The position numbers and the translations under genes were made by a program. From the NCBI GenBank assembly GCA_023408315.1, contig JAEYKI010000010.1, positions 1 through 64,000 of the forward strand: 64,000 nt of DNA. Direction: 5' to 3'. Below the pieces are notes generated by a model. That model saw only the letters and a list, made by a program, of their open reading frames with translations. It did no database searches and was not told the DNA's origin. This stretch comes from Bacillota bacterium (GTDB lineage: Bacteria; Bacillota; Clostridia; Christensenellales; Christensenellaceae). Shown one piece after another: positions 8,821 to 17,927 of this stretch (position 1 is the first letter of the stretch; the number at the start of each line of letters is the position of its first letter).

Positions 8821-11310
8821 ATGAAACCAAAACGGATTGCCTCGGTTCTTTTATGTATCACTCTTGTTTTTTGCGTTTCTGTCAGCGCTTTTGCCGCGGG
8901 CAGCGTACCCCGGAAAATTTTGGATCTGCGTTCCTCAGTGGTGCGTGTGGTGGCGCAGAGCAACACGGCGGGAAGCATGGGGACCGGGATCGCGCTGGGT
9001 AAGGATAATGTGCAGTATATTGCGACCAACTACCATGTTGTGGACGGCATGAGCGATATTATTGTGTGGTATGGCAACAAGCTGTTCGCTCCTGCAACGA
9101 TTGCGGCAAAATTGCCTGAATCCGACCTGTGCGTTTTGAAGCTTTCCGATCCTCTGGGCAACATGACGCCTATGACTTTGAAGGGCGGGGAAGACGCAAA
9201 GGCTGGCGATGAAATATATACGCTGGGTTTTCCGGGAATGGCAGATTATTTTTCGGACGATATTACCGCCAGCGCCGATGAAGTAACCGTTACCAGCGGT
9301 ATTATCAGCAGCCTGAAATCGGTTACGCTAAAGGAAGGGGGCGGGGGAGTAAAACTGTACCAGATAGACGCCGCCGTTAACCCCGGCAATTCGGGCGGGC
9401 CTCTTCTGAATGCGGAGGGAGAGGTAATAGGCGTAAATTCACTGCAGGGGAATGCGCAGAACGTGAACGCCGCCATCCGCATCAGCGAACTGATCCCTCT
9501 TTTGAAAGAAAACAATATTCCCTATAAAACGCCGGAGCAGCCGCAGCAGCCAAAAGCGGATTATACGTGGGCCGTTATTCTGGCGTGCGCCGTTGGCGGC
9601 GGCGTTGCGGCGCTTGCGATTGTGCTGGCTTTGCGGCGGCGGCGGAGCGGAGGCAAAGCGCCGCGGGGCAAAACGCAGCCGCTGGAAACGTGGCTTGTAA
9701 ATAACGGCGGCAGGGCGCCGTTTGAAATGGCGCTGTATGTGTTGGAGCCTGTGGTGCGCAGCCTGGCCGCTATGCACGCATCCGGCGCGAGCAGGCTGAA
9801 TATTGGAATGGACAGCATACTGGTGCAGGAATCCGGGCGCGCCATACTGGCCGGTGGGCGAAAGGCGGGGGCTGCGCCGCAGGCCATAAAACCCGGATTT
9901 GCCCCGCCCGAGCAGTACCGCACGGGGGGAGACATTGGCCCCTGGTGCGATGTTTATGCCGTGGGCGCACTGCTCTACAGGATGGTTGCGGGAAAAACGC
10001 TGCCAGACGCGTTCTCACGCATGGAATACGACGCGGACGTGCAGCAGGATATTGGGGGACGCAACATAGATGAGCACAAAAAAAGCGCGTGGCTCCGGGC
10101 GCTGAGTTTAAAGCCGGAGGAACGCTTCCACAACTGCGGCATGCTGGCGGAGGTGCTGTTTGCGCCGGGCGGCGTGCAGGAGAATGCCGCGGCCCAGGCG
10201 TATCTCGGCGCGGCGCAGCCGGAGCGGGGCATGCAGCCCGCAGGGTGGCCTGCGGCGCAGCAGACATATGCCTGGGCACAACCTGCGGCAAAACCCAAAA
10301 AGAAATTTAAAAAGCGCTGGATTGCCGTGATTGCGGCGGGAGCAATTGCCGTTGCCGTGTGCGGGTATTACGGGTATCTGGAGATGACCTACCAGGAGGC
10401 GGCCAGACTTACAGAACAAAAGGAATACCAGCAGGCCATAGGCAAACTGGAAAAACTCCCGGACAACTACAAGGACGCGCAAAACATGGATTATTACGAT
10501 TTTGCGTGCCTGCAGCTTTTAAATGAGGATTACGACACGGCCCAGCAATGGTTTGAAAAACTGGGGGATTACCGGGATTCCAAAACCATGCTGACAGAGG
10601 TGGCTTACGGGCGCGCCAGGGACAAGCTGGAGAACGGACAATATGACGACGCAAAAGCGGCTTTTGCGAACCTGGGGGATTACAGGGACGCGAAAACCAT
10701 GGTGCTGGAGGCCGACGTGCGCAAAGCCGAAGATATGGCAAACCGGGAGGAATACCTGGATGCGTACCATCTTTTAAAAACAATGCCGGATTATCCGGAA
10801 GCCAAAAAAGCATTTGAAAAGGTGCAGGAGGATATTTACAACAAGGCGGTGGAACTGTACCGCGATTATGACAATGAAAATTCGCACGGCTTTTTTGCGG
10901 AATTGCCCGGCGGATACAAAGATACCGCTAAATACATGGAGCTGCTGGATATCTGCATGCTGGAAATAAGCCAGGCAAGATATGAAACTTTAAAAACACT
11001 GATTGGGTTTGAGGATGCAACGGACATATTGATAAAATCGGGCTATGTGTATTATTATCTGGAGGGCAAATGGGTGGACGGACAAGGGACTGAATTTGAT
11101 TTGACCAAAAATAGCAAGGGCGGTTGGGACGCAAACGCATCTTTTGCGAACAAGGAAACGATGCTGTTTGATATCCAGAATGGGGTTATCAGGATTGGTG
11201 CCAGTGAAGAGTACATGCGGTCTTATGTGGAACTCACATTTGTAAACCTGGACGAAGTACAAATGTTTGTACTGGATACGGCCAGAACCTACCAACTTAA
11301 GCGCAATTAA
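8821..11310 (+). CDS. HtrA-like protease / pseudokinase / repeat-stalk membrane protein
   Basis: An 829-residue multidomain protein. Residues 1-26 are a signal peptide. A trypsin-like protease domain follows with H72 (NYHVVDG), D102 (SDLCVL) and S191 (NPGNSGGPLL). Helix 1 spans about 250-270. Residues about 286-447 form a kinase C-lobe-like domain with RLN (325-327) in place of HRD and no N-lobe, but intact PPEQY and CDVYAVGALLYRM. Helix 2 lies at about 500-518, then TPR-like repeats with LGDYRDSKTM motifs, then a C-terminal domain (about 722-829). Protease and C-terminus should face outside with the pseudokinase inside, so it looks like a transmembrane sensor. I know of no described protein with this order. 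Confidence 0.8.
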   Translation: MKPKRIASVLLCITLVFCVSVSAFAAGSVPRKILDLRSSVVRVVAQSNTAGSMGTGIALGKDNVQYIATNYHVVDGMSDIIVWYGNKLFAPATIAAKLPESDLCVLKLSDPLGNMTPMTLKGGEDAKAGDEIYTLGFPGMADYFSDDITASADEVTVTSGIISSLKSVTLKEGGGGVKLYQIDAAVNPGNSGGPLLNAEGEVIGVNSLQGNAQNVNAAIRISELIPLLKENNIPYKTPEQPQQPKADYTWAVILACAVGGGVAALAIVLALRRRRSGGKAPRGKTQPLETWLVNNGGRAPFEMALYVLEPVVRSLAAMHASGASRLNIGMDSILVQESGRAILAGGRKAGAAPQAIKPGFAPPEQYRTGGDIGPWCDVYAVGALLYRMVAGKTLPDAFSRMEYDADVQQDIGGRNIDEHKKSAWLRALSLKPEERFHNCGMLAEVLFAPGGVQENAAAQAYLGAAQPERGMQPAGWPAAQQTYAWAQPAAKPKKKFKKRWIAVIAAGAIAVAVCGYYGYLEMTYQEAARLTEQKEYQQAIGKLEKLPDNYKDAQNMDYYDFACLQLLNEDYDTAQQWFEKLGDYRDSKTMLTEVAYGRARDKLENGQYDDAKAAFANLGDYRDAKTMVLEADVRKAEDMANREEYLDAYHLLKTMPDYPEAKKAFEKVQEDIYNKAVELYRDYDNENSHGFFAELPGGYKDTAKYMELLDICMLEISQARYETLKTLIGFEDATDILIKSGYVYYYLEGKWVDGQGTEFDLTKNSKGGWDANASFANKETMLFDIQNGVIRIGASEEYMRSYVELTFVNLDEVQMFVLDTARTYQLKRN

Positions 11311-11408
11311 TAAAACAGTGCGTATTCTGGCGGCAGTGCAGCGTTAAAAATAAAATTGCCGTGTAGATTAAAGGGGAGTGCTGTGCCGGTTTCGGCTGGG
11401 GGGATACT

Positions 11409-13037
11409 ATGAAGAAAAAATTGCAGACTTTGGAAGCGTGGTTTGCAAACGCGGGCGGCAGGGTTCCGTTTGAAATGGCGCTGTATGTGCTGGAGCCTGT
11501 GGTGCGCGGGCTGGCGGCCCTGCACGCTGCCGGAACAAGCAGGCTGAATATTGGCGCGGACAATGTTCTTGTGCAGGAATCCGGGCAGGCGGCGCTGGCG
11601 GAAGAAGCACGCAAGGCGGTGGCGGGCGCGCCGGCGTTAAAGGCCGGGTTCGCCGCGCCCGAACAGTACCGCACGGGCGGAGACATTGGCCCCTGGTGCG
11701 ACGTATACGCCGTGGGCGCGCTGCTCTACAGGCTGGTTATTGGCAAACCGCCGCCAGACGCGTTTTCCCGCATGGAATACGACGCGGACGTGCAGCAGGA
11801 CATTGCGGGCCGCGACCTAGACGAAAATAAAAAAAGCGCGTGGCTGCGGGCGCTCAGCATAAAGCCGGAAGAACGCTTCCGCAACTGCGGCGTGCTGGCG
11901 GAGGCGTTGTTTGCGCCGGGTGGAGCGCCCGAAAATACGGAAGCTCCGCAAGCATATTCCGGGAACGTTCAGCCAGGGCAGGGCATGCAGCCCGCGGAGT
12001 GGCACGCGGCGCAGCAGCCCTATGTGTATGCGCAGCCCGCAAAAAAGAAATTCAAAAAGCGCTGGGTTGCCGTGATTGCGGTGGCAGCCCTGGCCATTGC
12101 CGCGGGCGGGTATTACGGGTATTTGGAAACAACCTACCAGCAGGCGGCGCGGCTTACGGAGCAAAAAGAATACGGGCAGGCGCTGGACAGCCTGGCCAAA
12201 CTGCCGGACGGCTACAGGGACGCGCAAATCATGGGGGACTATGACAATGCGTGCATGCGGCTGGTGGAACGGAATTTTGACGGCGCGCAGGACTTGTTTG
12301 AAAAACTGGGGAATTACCGGGATTCCAAAACCATGCTGACAGAGGTGGCATACGGGCGAGCCAGGGACAAGCTGGAGGACGCAAAATATGACGAAGCAAA
12401 AGCGGCGTTTGCCAGCCTGGGTGATTACAAAAACGCTAAAACCATGGTTCTGGAGGCGGACCTTCGCAAGGCGGAGGATATGGCAAACCGGGAGGAATAC
12501 CTGGACGCGTACAATCTGCTGCTGGGCATCAAGGAGTACCCGGAGGCTCAAAAAGCAATTGATAAAGTGCAGGCGGATATGTATAACAAGGCGGTGGACC
12601 GCTACAGGCAAAAAGACTATGCGGATGCGTACGGTTTGTTTACCGCGCTGCCGCAGGGTTACAAGGATACATCCAAATATTTGCAGCTTTTGGAGTGCTT
12701 GCGGGAAACCTCCCAGGCCAAGTGCGAACTATTAAAATCGCTGGTTGGGTTTGAAAACGCGCTGGACGTTATGATGAGCGATTATTACATAGGGTATTAT
12801 TTGAACGGCACCTGGATAGCGGGAGACGGAAACTATTTTGAGTTTGCTGTTACCGGCGAAAAATATGGAAACGTAAGTACTTCTTTGCCGGGGCTGGACG
12901 GTGATTTTACCATCAGCGGCGGCGTATACAGCGTTGCCGGTATGAATATGTTTCAGTTTGAATATGTAAACAGCGACAGGATGACCGTATATTGTTATGT
13001 AAACGGCACTTTTTATGATATGTTCAGGCTGAGCTGA
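11409..13037 (+). CDS. Pseudokinase / repeat-stalk membrane protein
   Basis: A 542-residue paralogue of the preceding protein without the protease. The N-terminal kinase C-lobe-like domain (about 1-168) has RLN (45-47) in place of HRD and keeps APEQY and CDVYAVGALLYR. A basic KKFKKRW stretch precedes a helix at about 219-236, followed by repeats with LGNYRDSKTM and LGDYKNAKTM motifs, and a C-terminal domain from about 430 (LVGFENALDV onwards). There is no signal peptide, so the pseudokinase is cytoplasmic and the repeat stalk outside. DNA similarity to 9690-11200 is high, indicating tandem duplication. It starts 98 bases after the previous gene with GGGGG before the ATG. Confidence 0.8.
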   Translation: MKKKLQTLEAWFANAGGRVPFEMALYVLEPVVRGLAALHAAGTSRLNIGADNVLVQESGQAALAEEARKAVAGAPALKAGFAAPEQYRTGGDIGPWCDVYAVGALLYRLVIGKPPPDAFSRMEYDADVQQDIAGRDLDENKKSAWLRALSIKPEERFRNCGVLAEALFAPGGAPENTEAPQAYSGNVQPGQGMQPAEWHAAQQPYVYAQPAKKKFKKRWVAVIAVAALAIAAGGYYGYLETTYQQAARLTEQKEYGQALDSLAKLPDGYRDAQIMGDYDNACMRLVERNFDGAQDLFEKLGNYRDSKTMLTEVAYGRARDKLEDAKYDEAKAAFASLGDYKNAKTMVLEADLRKAEDMANREEYLDAYNLLLGIKEYPEAQKAIDKVQADMYNKAVDRYRQKDYADAYGLFTALPQGYKDTSKYLQLLECLRETSQAKCELLKSLVGFENALDVMMSDYYIGYYLNGTWIAGDGNYFEFAVTGEKYGNVSTSLPGLDGDFTISGGVYSVAGMNMFQFEYVNSDRMTVYCYVNGTFYDMFRLS

Positions 13038-13058
13038 ACACGCATTGCCCAATTGGGG

Positions 13059-13088
13059 CGCTAAAGGGACCAAAAAGCCCCTTTAGCG
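13059..13088. terminator. Stem-loop between convergent genes
   Basis: CGCTAAAGGG (13059-13068) pairs with CCCTTTAGCG (13079-13088). There is no T-run, so its strength as a terminator is uncertain. Confidence 0.5.
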
Positions 13089-13105
13089 AACGCCGGTTAA
13101 ACGGG

Positions 13106-14074
13106 TTACCCAATCAGCGAGGCCCACGTATTGGCCCCAACAACGCCGTCTGCGGTAAGGCCGTTTTGCTGCTGGTATTGCATCACGGCGTTCTTGGTGT
13201 TGGAACCGAACGCGAGGTCCACAGGGGAAACCGCCACAAACTGCACGTATCCCACCGGGCCGCCCGCGCTGCCCTGTTTGAGCGTGGGTTTGGCGATAAC
13301 CGCCTGATACGCGGCCTCTGTTTTGGGGCCCCAAATGCCGTCCACCGTGAGCTTTTGCGTGCGTTGGAAGAGCTGGATGGCGGCGACGGTCACGGGGTTC
13401 ATTGCGCCGGTGGGCTGCACCGCGCCAATGCGCAGGCGGATGAGTTTGTTTTGTATCACAATAGGCGTTGTATCCGGCGGCGCGGCCTGCAGATACACGT
13501 TGCTTGTGAACCTGCTTGTATCATAGGGAACGGTGGTGTACTGCCATCCGGTCCAGGGGCCGAATCCCGGCACATCCTGCACGGAGCTGGAATTGAACTC
13601 CGCAATCCAGAGCGGGTAGCTCCCCAGGGTTGCGGCGGAAAGCTGCCGCAGGGTAACGGGATTGCTGTACAGCATGGAGCCGCCAGTTTTGGCTGCCACC
13701 GCGTCCAGCGCCGTTTTAACGGCGGATGAGAGCGCGGCGGGGTTGGGAACGGTGTCCTGGCCGTCCGCCATTTCTACGTCCATTGCCGGGAGATAGTCCG
13801 AAGTGAGGCCCGAAATGGCGGAGAGGAAGAATGCGGCCTGCGTTGCGCCGTCGTAATTTGAGATGTTGTAGAAGTGGTAAAAGCCGGTCTTCAGCCCGGC
13901 CGCGCGCGCGTTATTGTAATTTGTTCTTAGCATGTTGTCGTTAAAGGTGGTGCCCTGCGTGGCCTTGATGATCACGCCGTCGCAGCCCTGGTTTTTAAGG
14001 GAAGCAAAATCCACGGTTCCGTCGCCGTGGTAGATATCGATTACTTTTAAATTGGCAACTCCGTTGCTGTTCAT
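13106..14074 (-). CDS. GH25 lysozyme with two peptidoglycan-binding domains
   Basis: A 322-residue protein with an N-terminal glycoside hydrolase 25 (Chalaropsis-type muramidase) domain. D13 lies in VIDIYHG and the catalytic pair is D99/E101 in AMDVEMADG; FYHFYN is also typical. Two PG_binding_1 modules follow (VDGIWGPKTEAAYQAV and ADGVVGANTWASLIG). It cleaves the N-acetylmuramyl bond in peptidoglycan. ATG at 14074 is chosen because GGAGG lies ten bases upstream. No signal peptide is present, so export needs lysis, a holin or a non-classical route; phage origin is possible, but no phage genes adjoin it. Confidence 0.88.
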   Translation of the reverse strand: MNSNGVANLKVIDIYHGDGTVDFASLKNQGCDGVIIKATQGTTFNDNMLRTNYNNARAAGLKTGFYHFYNISNYDGATQAAFFLSAISGLTSDYLPAMDVEMADGQDTVPNPAALSSAVKTALDAVAAKTGGSMLYSNPVTLRQLSAATLGSYPLWIAEFNSSSVQDVPGFGPWTGWQYTTVPYDTSRFTSNVYLQAAPPDTTPIVIQNKLIRLRIGAVQPTGAMNPVTVAAIQLFQRTQKLTVDGIWGPKTEAAYQAVIAKPTLKQGSAGGPVGYVQFVAVSPVDLAFGSNTKNAVMQYQQQNGLTADGVVGANTWASLIG

Positions 14075-14112
14075 AAAAAAAACCTCCAATTGTCTTTCCG
14101 GTATAGTATATG

Positions 14113-14141
14113 TATATACTTCATACGCATAAATGTGACAA
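14113..14141 (-). promoter_or_regulatory. SigA-type promoter of the lysozyme gene
   Basis: On the minus strand: TTGTCA (14136-14141), 17-base spacer, TATATA (14113-14118), 39 bases before the start codon. Confidence 0.6.
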
Positions 14142-14217
14142 AATGCGCCTGGAAGAGCGCTTTTTTTTGCATAAGAAAATACGCCGGGCGGTGGTTTTTT
14201 GTGGTAGTATTAAAGGC

Positions 14218-15126
14218 ATGGATAAAAGAACGGAATTATTGGAAAGCTGCATGCTGTGCCCGCGCGCCTGCGGGGTGGACAGGCTGGCGGGGGAAACAGG
14301 ATATTGCGGCGCGGGGCCAGGGGCGCGCATTGCCCGGGCCGCGCTGCACCACTGGGAGGAGCCCTGCATATCCGGCGCGCGGGGGAGCGGTACGGTGTTT
14401 TTTTCCCATTGTTCCATGGGCTGCGCGTACTGCCAGAACGCCGCCATCAGCAGCGGGCAGGCGGGCAGGGAAGTGGGCGCGGAGCGGCTGTCGGACATGT
14501 TTTTGGAGTTGCAGGCGCAGGGCGCGCACAACATCAACCTGGTGACGGCGGACCATTACCTGCCCCAAACGCTGGACGCGCTGGATATGGCGAAACAAAA
14601 CGGCCTTGCCGTGCCCGTTGTGTACAACTGCAGCGGGTGGCAGACGGAAGAAACCGTGCGCATGCTGGACGGGTATGCGGACGTATGGCTTGTGGATTTT
14701 AAATATTGGGGAGACGGGCCCGCGGCGCGCTATTCCAACGCAGCGGGGTACGCAAATGTGGCGAAACGGGCGCTGGATTTGATGTTGAGGCAGGCGGGGC
14801 CGCCGGTGACAGGCCCGCAGGGCATATTGCAGCGGGGCGTTGTTGTGCGGCACCTGGTTCTGCCCGGGCAATTGGAGGATTCCAAGGCCATTATCAGCTA
14901 TCTGTACCAGGCATATGGGAAGGATATCCTGCTCTCCATCATGAGCCAGTATACGCCTGTGCCGGGGGTTGAGCGCTTTCCCGGGCTTTCGCGCGCGGTT
15001 ACGCGGGCGGAGTATGACGAGCTGATTGATTTTGCCGTTTCCATAGGCGTTGAGGACGCGTACATACAGGAGGGCGGCGCGGCGGCAGAAAGCTTTATTC
15101 CGCCGTTTGATTATACGGGGGTGTGA
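14218..15126 (+). CDS. Radical SAM protein, PflX-like (COG1313 type)
   Basis: A 302-residue protein with the radical-SAM 4Fe-4S motif C65xxxC69xxC72 in HCSMGCAYCQN. An N-terminal Cys cluster (CMLCPRACGVDR and GYCGAG) is typical of the PflX group, annotated as pyruvate-formate-lyase-activating-like but of unproven substrate. It uses S-adenosylmethionine to make a 5'-deoxyadenosyl radical. ATG at 14218 is chosen because the family signature starts right after it; upstream in-frame residues are not protein-like. The RBS is weak and the upstream TAGTAT suggests a very short leader. Confidence 0.8.
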   Translation: MDKRTELLESCMLCPRACGVDRLAGETGYCGAGPGARIARAALHHWEEPCISGARGSGTVFFSHCSMGCAYCQNAAISSGQAGREVGAERLSDMFLELQAQGAHNINLVTADHYLPQTLDALDMAKQNGLAVPVVYNCSGWQTEETVRMLDGYADVWLVDFKYWGDGPAARYSNAAGYANVAKRALDLMLRQAGPPVTGPQGILQRGVVVRHLVLPGQLEDSKAIISYLYQAYGKDILLSIMSQYTPVPGVERFPGLSRAVTRAEYDELIDFAVSIGVEDAYIQEGGAAAESFIPPFDYTGV

Positions 15127-15276
15127 GGAGGGCGCAATTTAATAATTTGGGGCAGTTTTAAATACAAAACATGCAAATTTTGGGGAAAAACACATTGTAA
15201 CATTTGGTATTTATGTTAAACTAAATATATAAATTCTATTTTTGGCATATAAAAATTGGACAACTGGGGGTTTGTT

Positions 15277-16830
15277 ATGAAACAAAAGATTTTTGGGTTT
15301 GTTTTGGTTATTGTTCTTGTACTTTGTATGGCGCCTGTTGCGTTTGCTGCGCCTGTGTATGACGCCGCTGAAGCCAGCGCAATACAGAATTTTTTGGATA
15401 TCGTAAACGGTTCTACCACAAATGGGCTGGCGTTGAGCGCTTCCTATGTTTCCGGCGACCCGTCGACATATCCGGGGGTGACTTGGACGACTGTCGGCGG
15501 TACAGACTATGTGACGGATATTTCCTGGTATGGAGATTTTCTTCTCACAAAGTTGACAGGTTCATTAAATCTTACCGGGTTCAGTTATCTTACCTCTGTT
15601 AATGTGGGCGCAAACAACCTGACCGCTGTTGATGCACATGGAAACACGAGCCTGCAAACGATAAGCGTAGCCAACAGTTCAACTCTCAACAGCCTGAACG
15701 TAACAGGGTGCAGCGCTCTGCAGGAACTGTACTGTTTTAGCACAGGCATAACGGCCCTTGATGTAACCGGAACATCTTCCCTGCAAATACTGGAATGCAT
15801 GACATGCCCAAGCCTGCAAACCCTGGCAGGGCTGAAGGGGCATGCAAGCCTGCAAAAGCTGAACGCGTTGGGCAGCGCGCTTACCGGCAGCCTGGACCTG
15901 GGCAATATACCAACCCTTATCCGGCTTGAACTGACCAACAACACGGCTATCACATCGCTTGATATAACGGGCGACAACAACATCAGCAGTATTGCAACAT
16001 CCGGATGCACAAGCCTTCAGTCGATTAAATCCACCATTGGCGGCGGAGACATGCAGCTTTCTGCTGTGGGAGACGGATACCTGAATATAAGTTTTAATCC
16101 ATTCTGGAACTATGTAGCCGCAGAAGAGGTCGGTTCGGGGGTGTTTATGGATTGGACGGAACCCGATTGGAATAAGCAGCTTTCAACAACCGCCAGGTAC
16201 GATATGACTCCCGGTAATGCGTATTCTTTGGCAGCGAACTTTACGGCATCCAGTTATACGGTACGCTTTAATACAAACGGGGGGAGCGCGGTGGCAGATT
16301 TAAACGTTACATCCGGCGCGTCCGCGTCCAAGCCTGCTGATCCAACCCGCAGCGGATATGCCTTTGCAGGATGGTATATGGATTCGGCGCTGAGCCAGGC
16401 ATATGATTTTGCATCCTTAGTAACGCATAACCGTACTCTATATGCAAAGTGGGCACCCGTATCTCCTGCTTCCGCCAGCAGCAGCACTGTTCCGTTAAGC
16501 GTGGGTACAACCACCCTGTATACAGGCGGCAGAACGACGCTAACCCCATCAATAAAGGGCGGCACATGGCAGTATGATGCAGGTATGGTAAGCCTGACGC
16601 AGAACGCGGACGGCAGTTTTACCGTAAAGGCGCTTAAAAGCGGAACCGCAACCCTGCATTACACGGTTGGCTGGGCCAGCACAGACGTAACGCTGACCAT
16701 TGGCGCGCGCAGCATGCCGCAGACCGGGCAGGACTATACGGCTGTGTTTGTGCTCATTGCGCTGGCGGCGTGCGCAGCCACGTCCACTGTGGTGATACTG
16801 TATATGCGCAAAAGGGCGAAACAAAAATAG
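15277..16830 (+). CDS. Sortase-anchored-type surface protein with leucine-rich and InlB-type repeats
   Basis: A 517-residue secreted protein. Signal peptide 1-25 (ending VAFAAP). The middle has degenerate leucine-rich-like repeats (LTSVNVGANNLTAVDAHGN, LNVTGCSALQELYC, LDVTGTSSLQILEC). Next is an InlB B-type (Listeria-Bacteroides) repeat (VRFNTNGGSAVADLNV to LYAKWA), then an Ig-like stretch. The end has MPQTG (480-484), a hydrophobic helix and a KRAKQK tail, a variant LPXTG cell-wall sorting signal. A sortase is encoded at 35231-35914. It probably acts in adhesion or surface display; the ligand is unknown. ATG at 15277 follows GGGGG. Confidence 0.82.
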   Translation: MKQKIFGFVLVIVLVLCMAPVAFAAPVYDAAEASAIQNFLDIVNGSTTNGLALSASYVSGDPSTYPGVTWTTVGGTDYVTDISWYGDFLLTKLTGSLNLTGFSYLTSVNVGANNLTAVDAHGNTSLQTISVANSSTLNSLNVTGCSALQELYCFSTGITALDVTGTSSLQILECMTCPSLQTLAGLKGHASLQKLNALGSALTGSLDLGNIPTLIRLELTNNTAITSLDITGDNNISSIATSGCTSLQSIKSTIGGGDMQLSAVGDGYLNISFNPFWNYVAAEEVGSGVFMDWTEPDWNKQLSTTARYDMTPGNAYSLAANFTASSYTVRFNTNGGSAVADLNVTSGASASKPADPTRSGYAFAGWYMDSALSQAYDFASLVTHNRTLYAKWAPVSPASASSSTVPLSVGTTTLYTGGRTTLTPSIKGGTWQYDAGMVSLTQNADGSFTVKALKSGTATLHYTVGWASTDVTLTIGARSMPQTGQDYTAVFVLIALAACAATSTVVILYMRKRAKQK

Positions 16831-16838
16831 TACAAAGC

Positions 16839-16870
16839 AAAAAGCGCTTCCCAAGCAGGAAGCGCTTTTT
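16839..16870. terminator. Bidirectional terminator
   Basis: AAAAAGCGCTTCC (16839-16851) pairs perfectly with GGAAGCGCTTTTT (16858-16870), with A/T runs on both sides, between convergent genes. Confidence 0.85.
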
Positions 16871-16907
16871 AAGTTGTTTTTTTTTGACTTGCCGAAAGGT
16901 AAAGGTA

Positions 16908-17303
16908 TCAGCGCCCCAGCATGTACAGGAGATTGGGAGAGATGAGATGCACCAGGACCAGGGCGAGGCAGGCGAGCGCGGCGGCGCGGTGCGCAAGGAA
17001 CACGGCCTTTTTGCGCGTGCGGAAGAAAACAAGCCCAAGGGCAACAATAACGGCAATGGCAAGCGCGGCCAGCAGGCCCGTGTGCAGGCTTATGCTGCCC
17101 AGCATAAGGAACCCATGCGCAAAAGCGGCGGCAAGCAGCACAACGCCCAGCGGCTTATGCGCTTTTCTGATAACACTTAAAAATTTGTTAAAGCGCGCGC
17201 CCCTGGCGCGGAAGGCTTTTCTGCCAATGAGGTTGATGAAGAACGGAGAAATAATAAACAGCAGCAACCCGAAATTGATCCATCCAAGTATAGTGGGAAA
17301 CAT
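16908..17303 (-). CDS. Four-helix membrane protein, possibly b-type haem
   Basis: A 131-residue integral membrane protein with four helices and histidines placed in or near them (HKPLG, AHGFLM, SLHTG, LAHRAAAL, LVHLIS). That pattern fits b-type cytochromes or ferric-reductase-like subunits but is not proof. Its stop-to-start distance to the cytochrome b5-like lipoprotein just upstream on the same strand is 14 bases, so the two form an operon. I infer a small electron-transfer pair at the membrane. No exact family is recognised. Confidence 0.6.
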   Translation of the reverse strand: MFPTILGWINFGLLLFIISPFFINLIGRKAFRARGARFNKFLSVIRKAHKPLGVVLLAAAFAHGFLMLGSISLHTGLLAALAIAVIVALGLVFFRTRKKAVFLAHRAAALACLALVLVHLISPNLLYMLGR

Positions 17304-17317
17304 ATGGCAGCCTCCCT

Positions 17318-17677
17318 TTAGTCAGCCAGCTTGCCGGCAATGGGCACGCCCTGAAGCATGCGCTGCGCCTGGCTGGCGGAGAGCGTTTTGAATGCGTCCG
17401 AAATATCCGTGCCCGCCTGGTGGCCGTTGTGGCTCCCGCCCTGCCACTGGGGGAGGCTTGAAACGTCGTAAATCACGCCGTCCACCGCCACATAAGCCGG
17501 CTGCCCGTTCTGGCCGTCGTATTGTTTAAGCTGGTCGAGGGTAAGCGTGAGATCGCCGGTGGCAGCCGCAACGGTCTGGGACCCGGAAGCGGACGATGCC
17601 GAAGAGGACGGCGCGCATCCGGCAAGCAAAAGTGCGGCAAGGATAAATGCGATAGGAATGAATAGTTGCTTTTTCAT
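17318..17677 (-). CDS. Lipoprotein with cytochrome b5-like domain
   Basis: A 119-residue protein with a lipoprotein signal peptide (lipobox LLLAGC), a Ser/Ala linker and a cytochrome b5-like haem/steroid-binding domain: LTLDQLKQYDG, YVAVDGVIYDVSSLPQW, GHQAGTDISDAF. Bacterial members of this fold are often exported and bind haem. ATG at 17677 follows GGAG by about ten bases; the longer upstream reading lacks a ribosome site. First gene of a two-gene operon with the four-helix protein. Confidence 0.78.
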   Translation of the reverse strand: MKKQLFIPIAFILAALLLAGCAPSSSASSASGSQTVAAATGDLTLTLDQLKQYDGQNGQPAYVAVDGVIYDVSSLPQWQGGSHNGHQAGTDISDAFKTLSASQAQRMLQGVPIAGKLAD

Positions 17678-17727
17678 TTCTAGGGCTCCTTTATTGATAA
17701 TAATAACCAAAAGATGTATACAACACT

Positions 17728-17755
17728 ATTCTAACACCTTGCGCTTTTATGTAAA
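17728..17755 (-). promoter_or_regulatory. Promoter of the cytochrome b5-like operon
   Basis: On the minus strand: TTTACA (17750-17755), 16-base spacer, TAGAAT (17728-17733). Confidence 0.5.
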
Positions 17756-17849
17756 CAGTTTTGCATGAATTTCACATAACGTTCACTGAAGGGCGGGACA
17801 CAAAAGCAGTCAAGCTGCACCCGGCAAGCCTACAAGATTAAAAAATATA

Positions 17850-17878
17850 TTGACAAACGCGCTTCCGGAGGATAATAT
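17850..17878 (+). promoter_or_regulatory. Consensus SigA-type promoter of the 36-aa peptide gene
   Basis: TTGACA (17850-17855), 17-base spacer, TAATAT (17873-17878), 50 bases before the small start codon at 17928. It is one of the best -35/-10 pairs in the window. Confidence 0.7.
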
Positions 17879-17927
17879 ATACTTAACATATAAACATAGT
17901 ATGTAATAAAAAAGTAGGTGATCTTAA

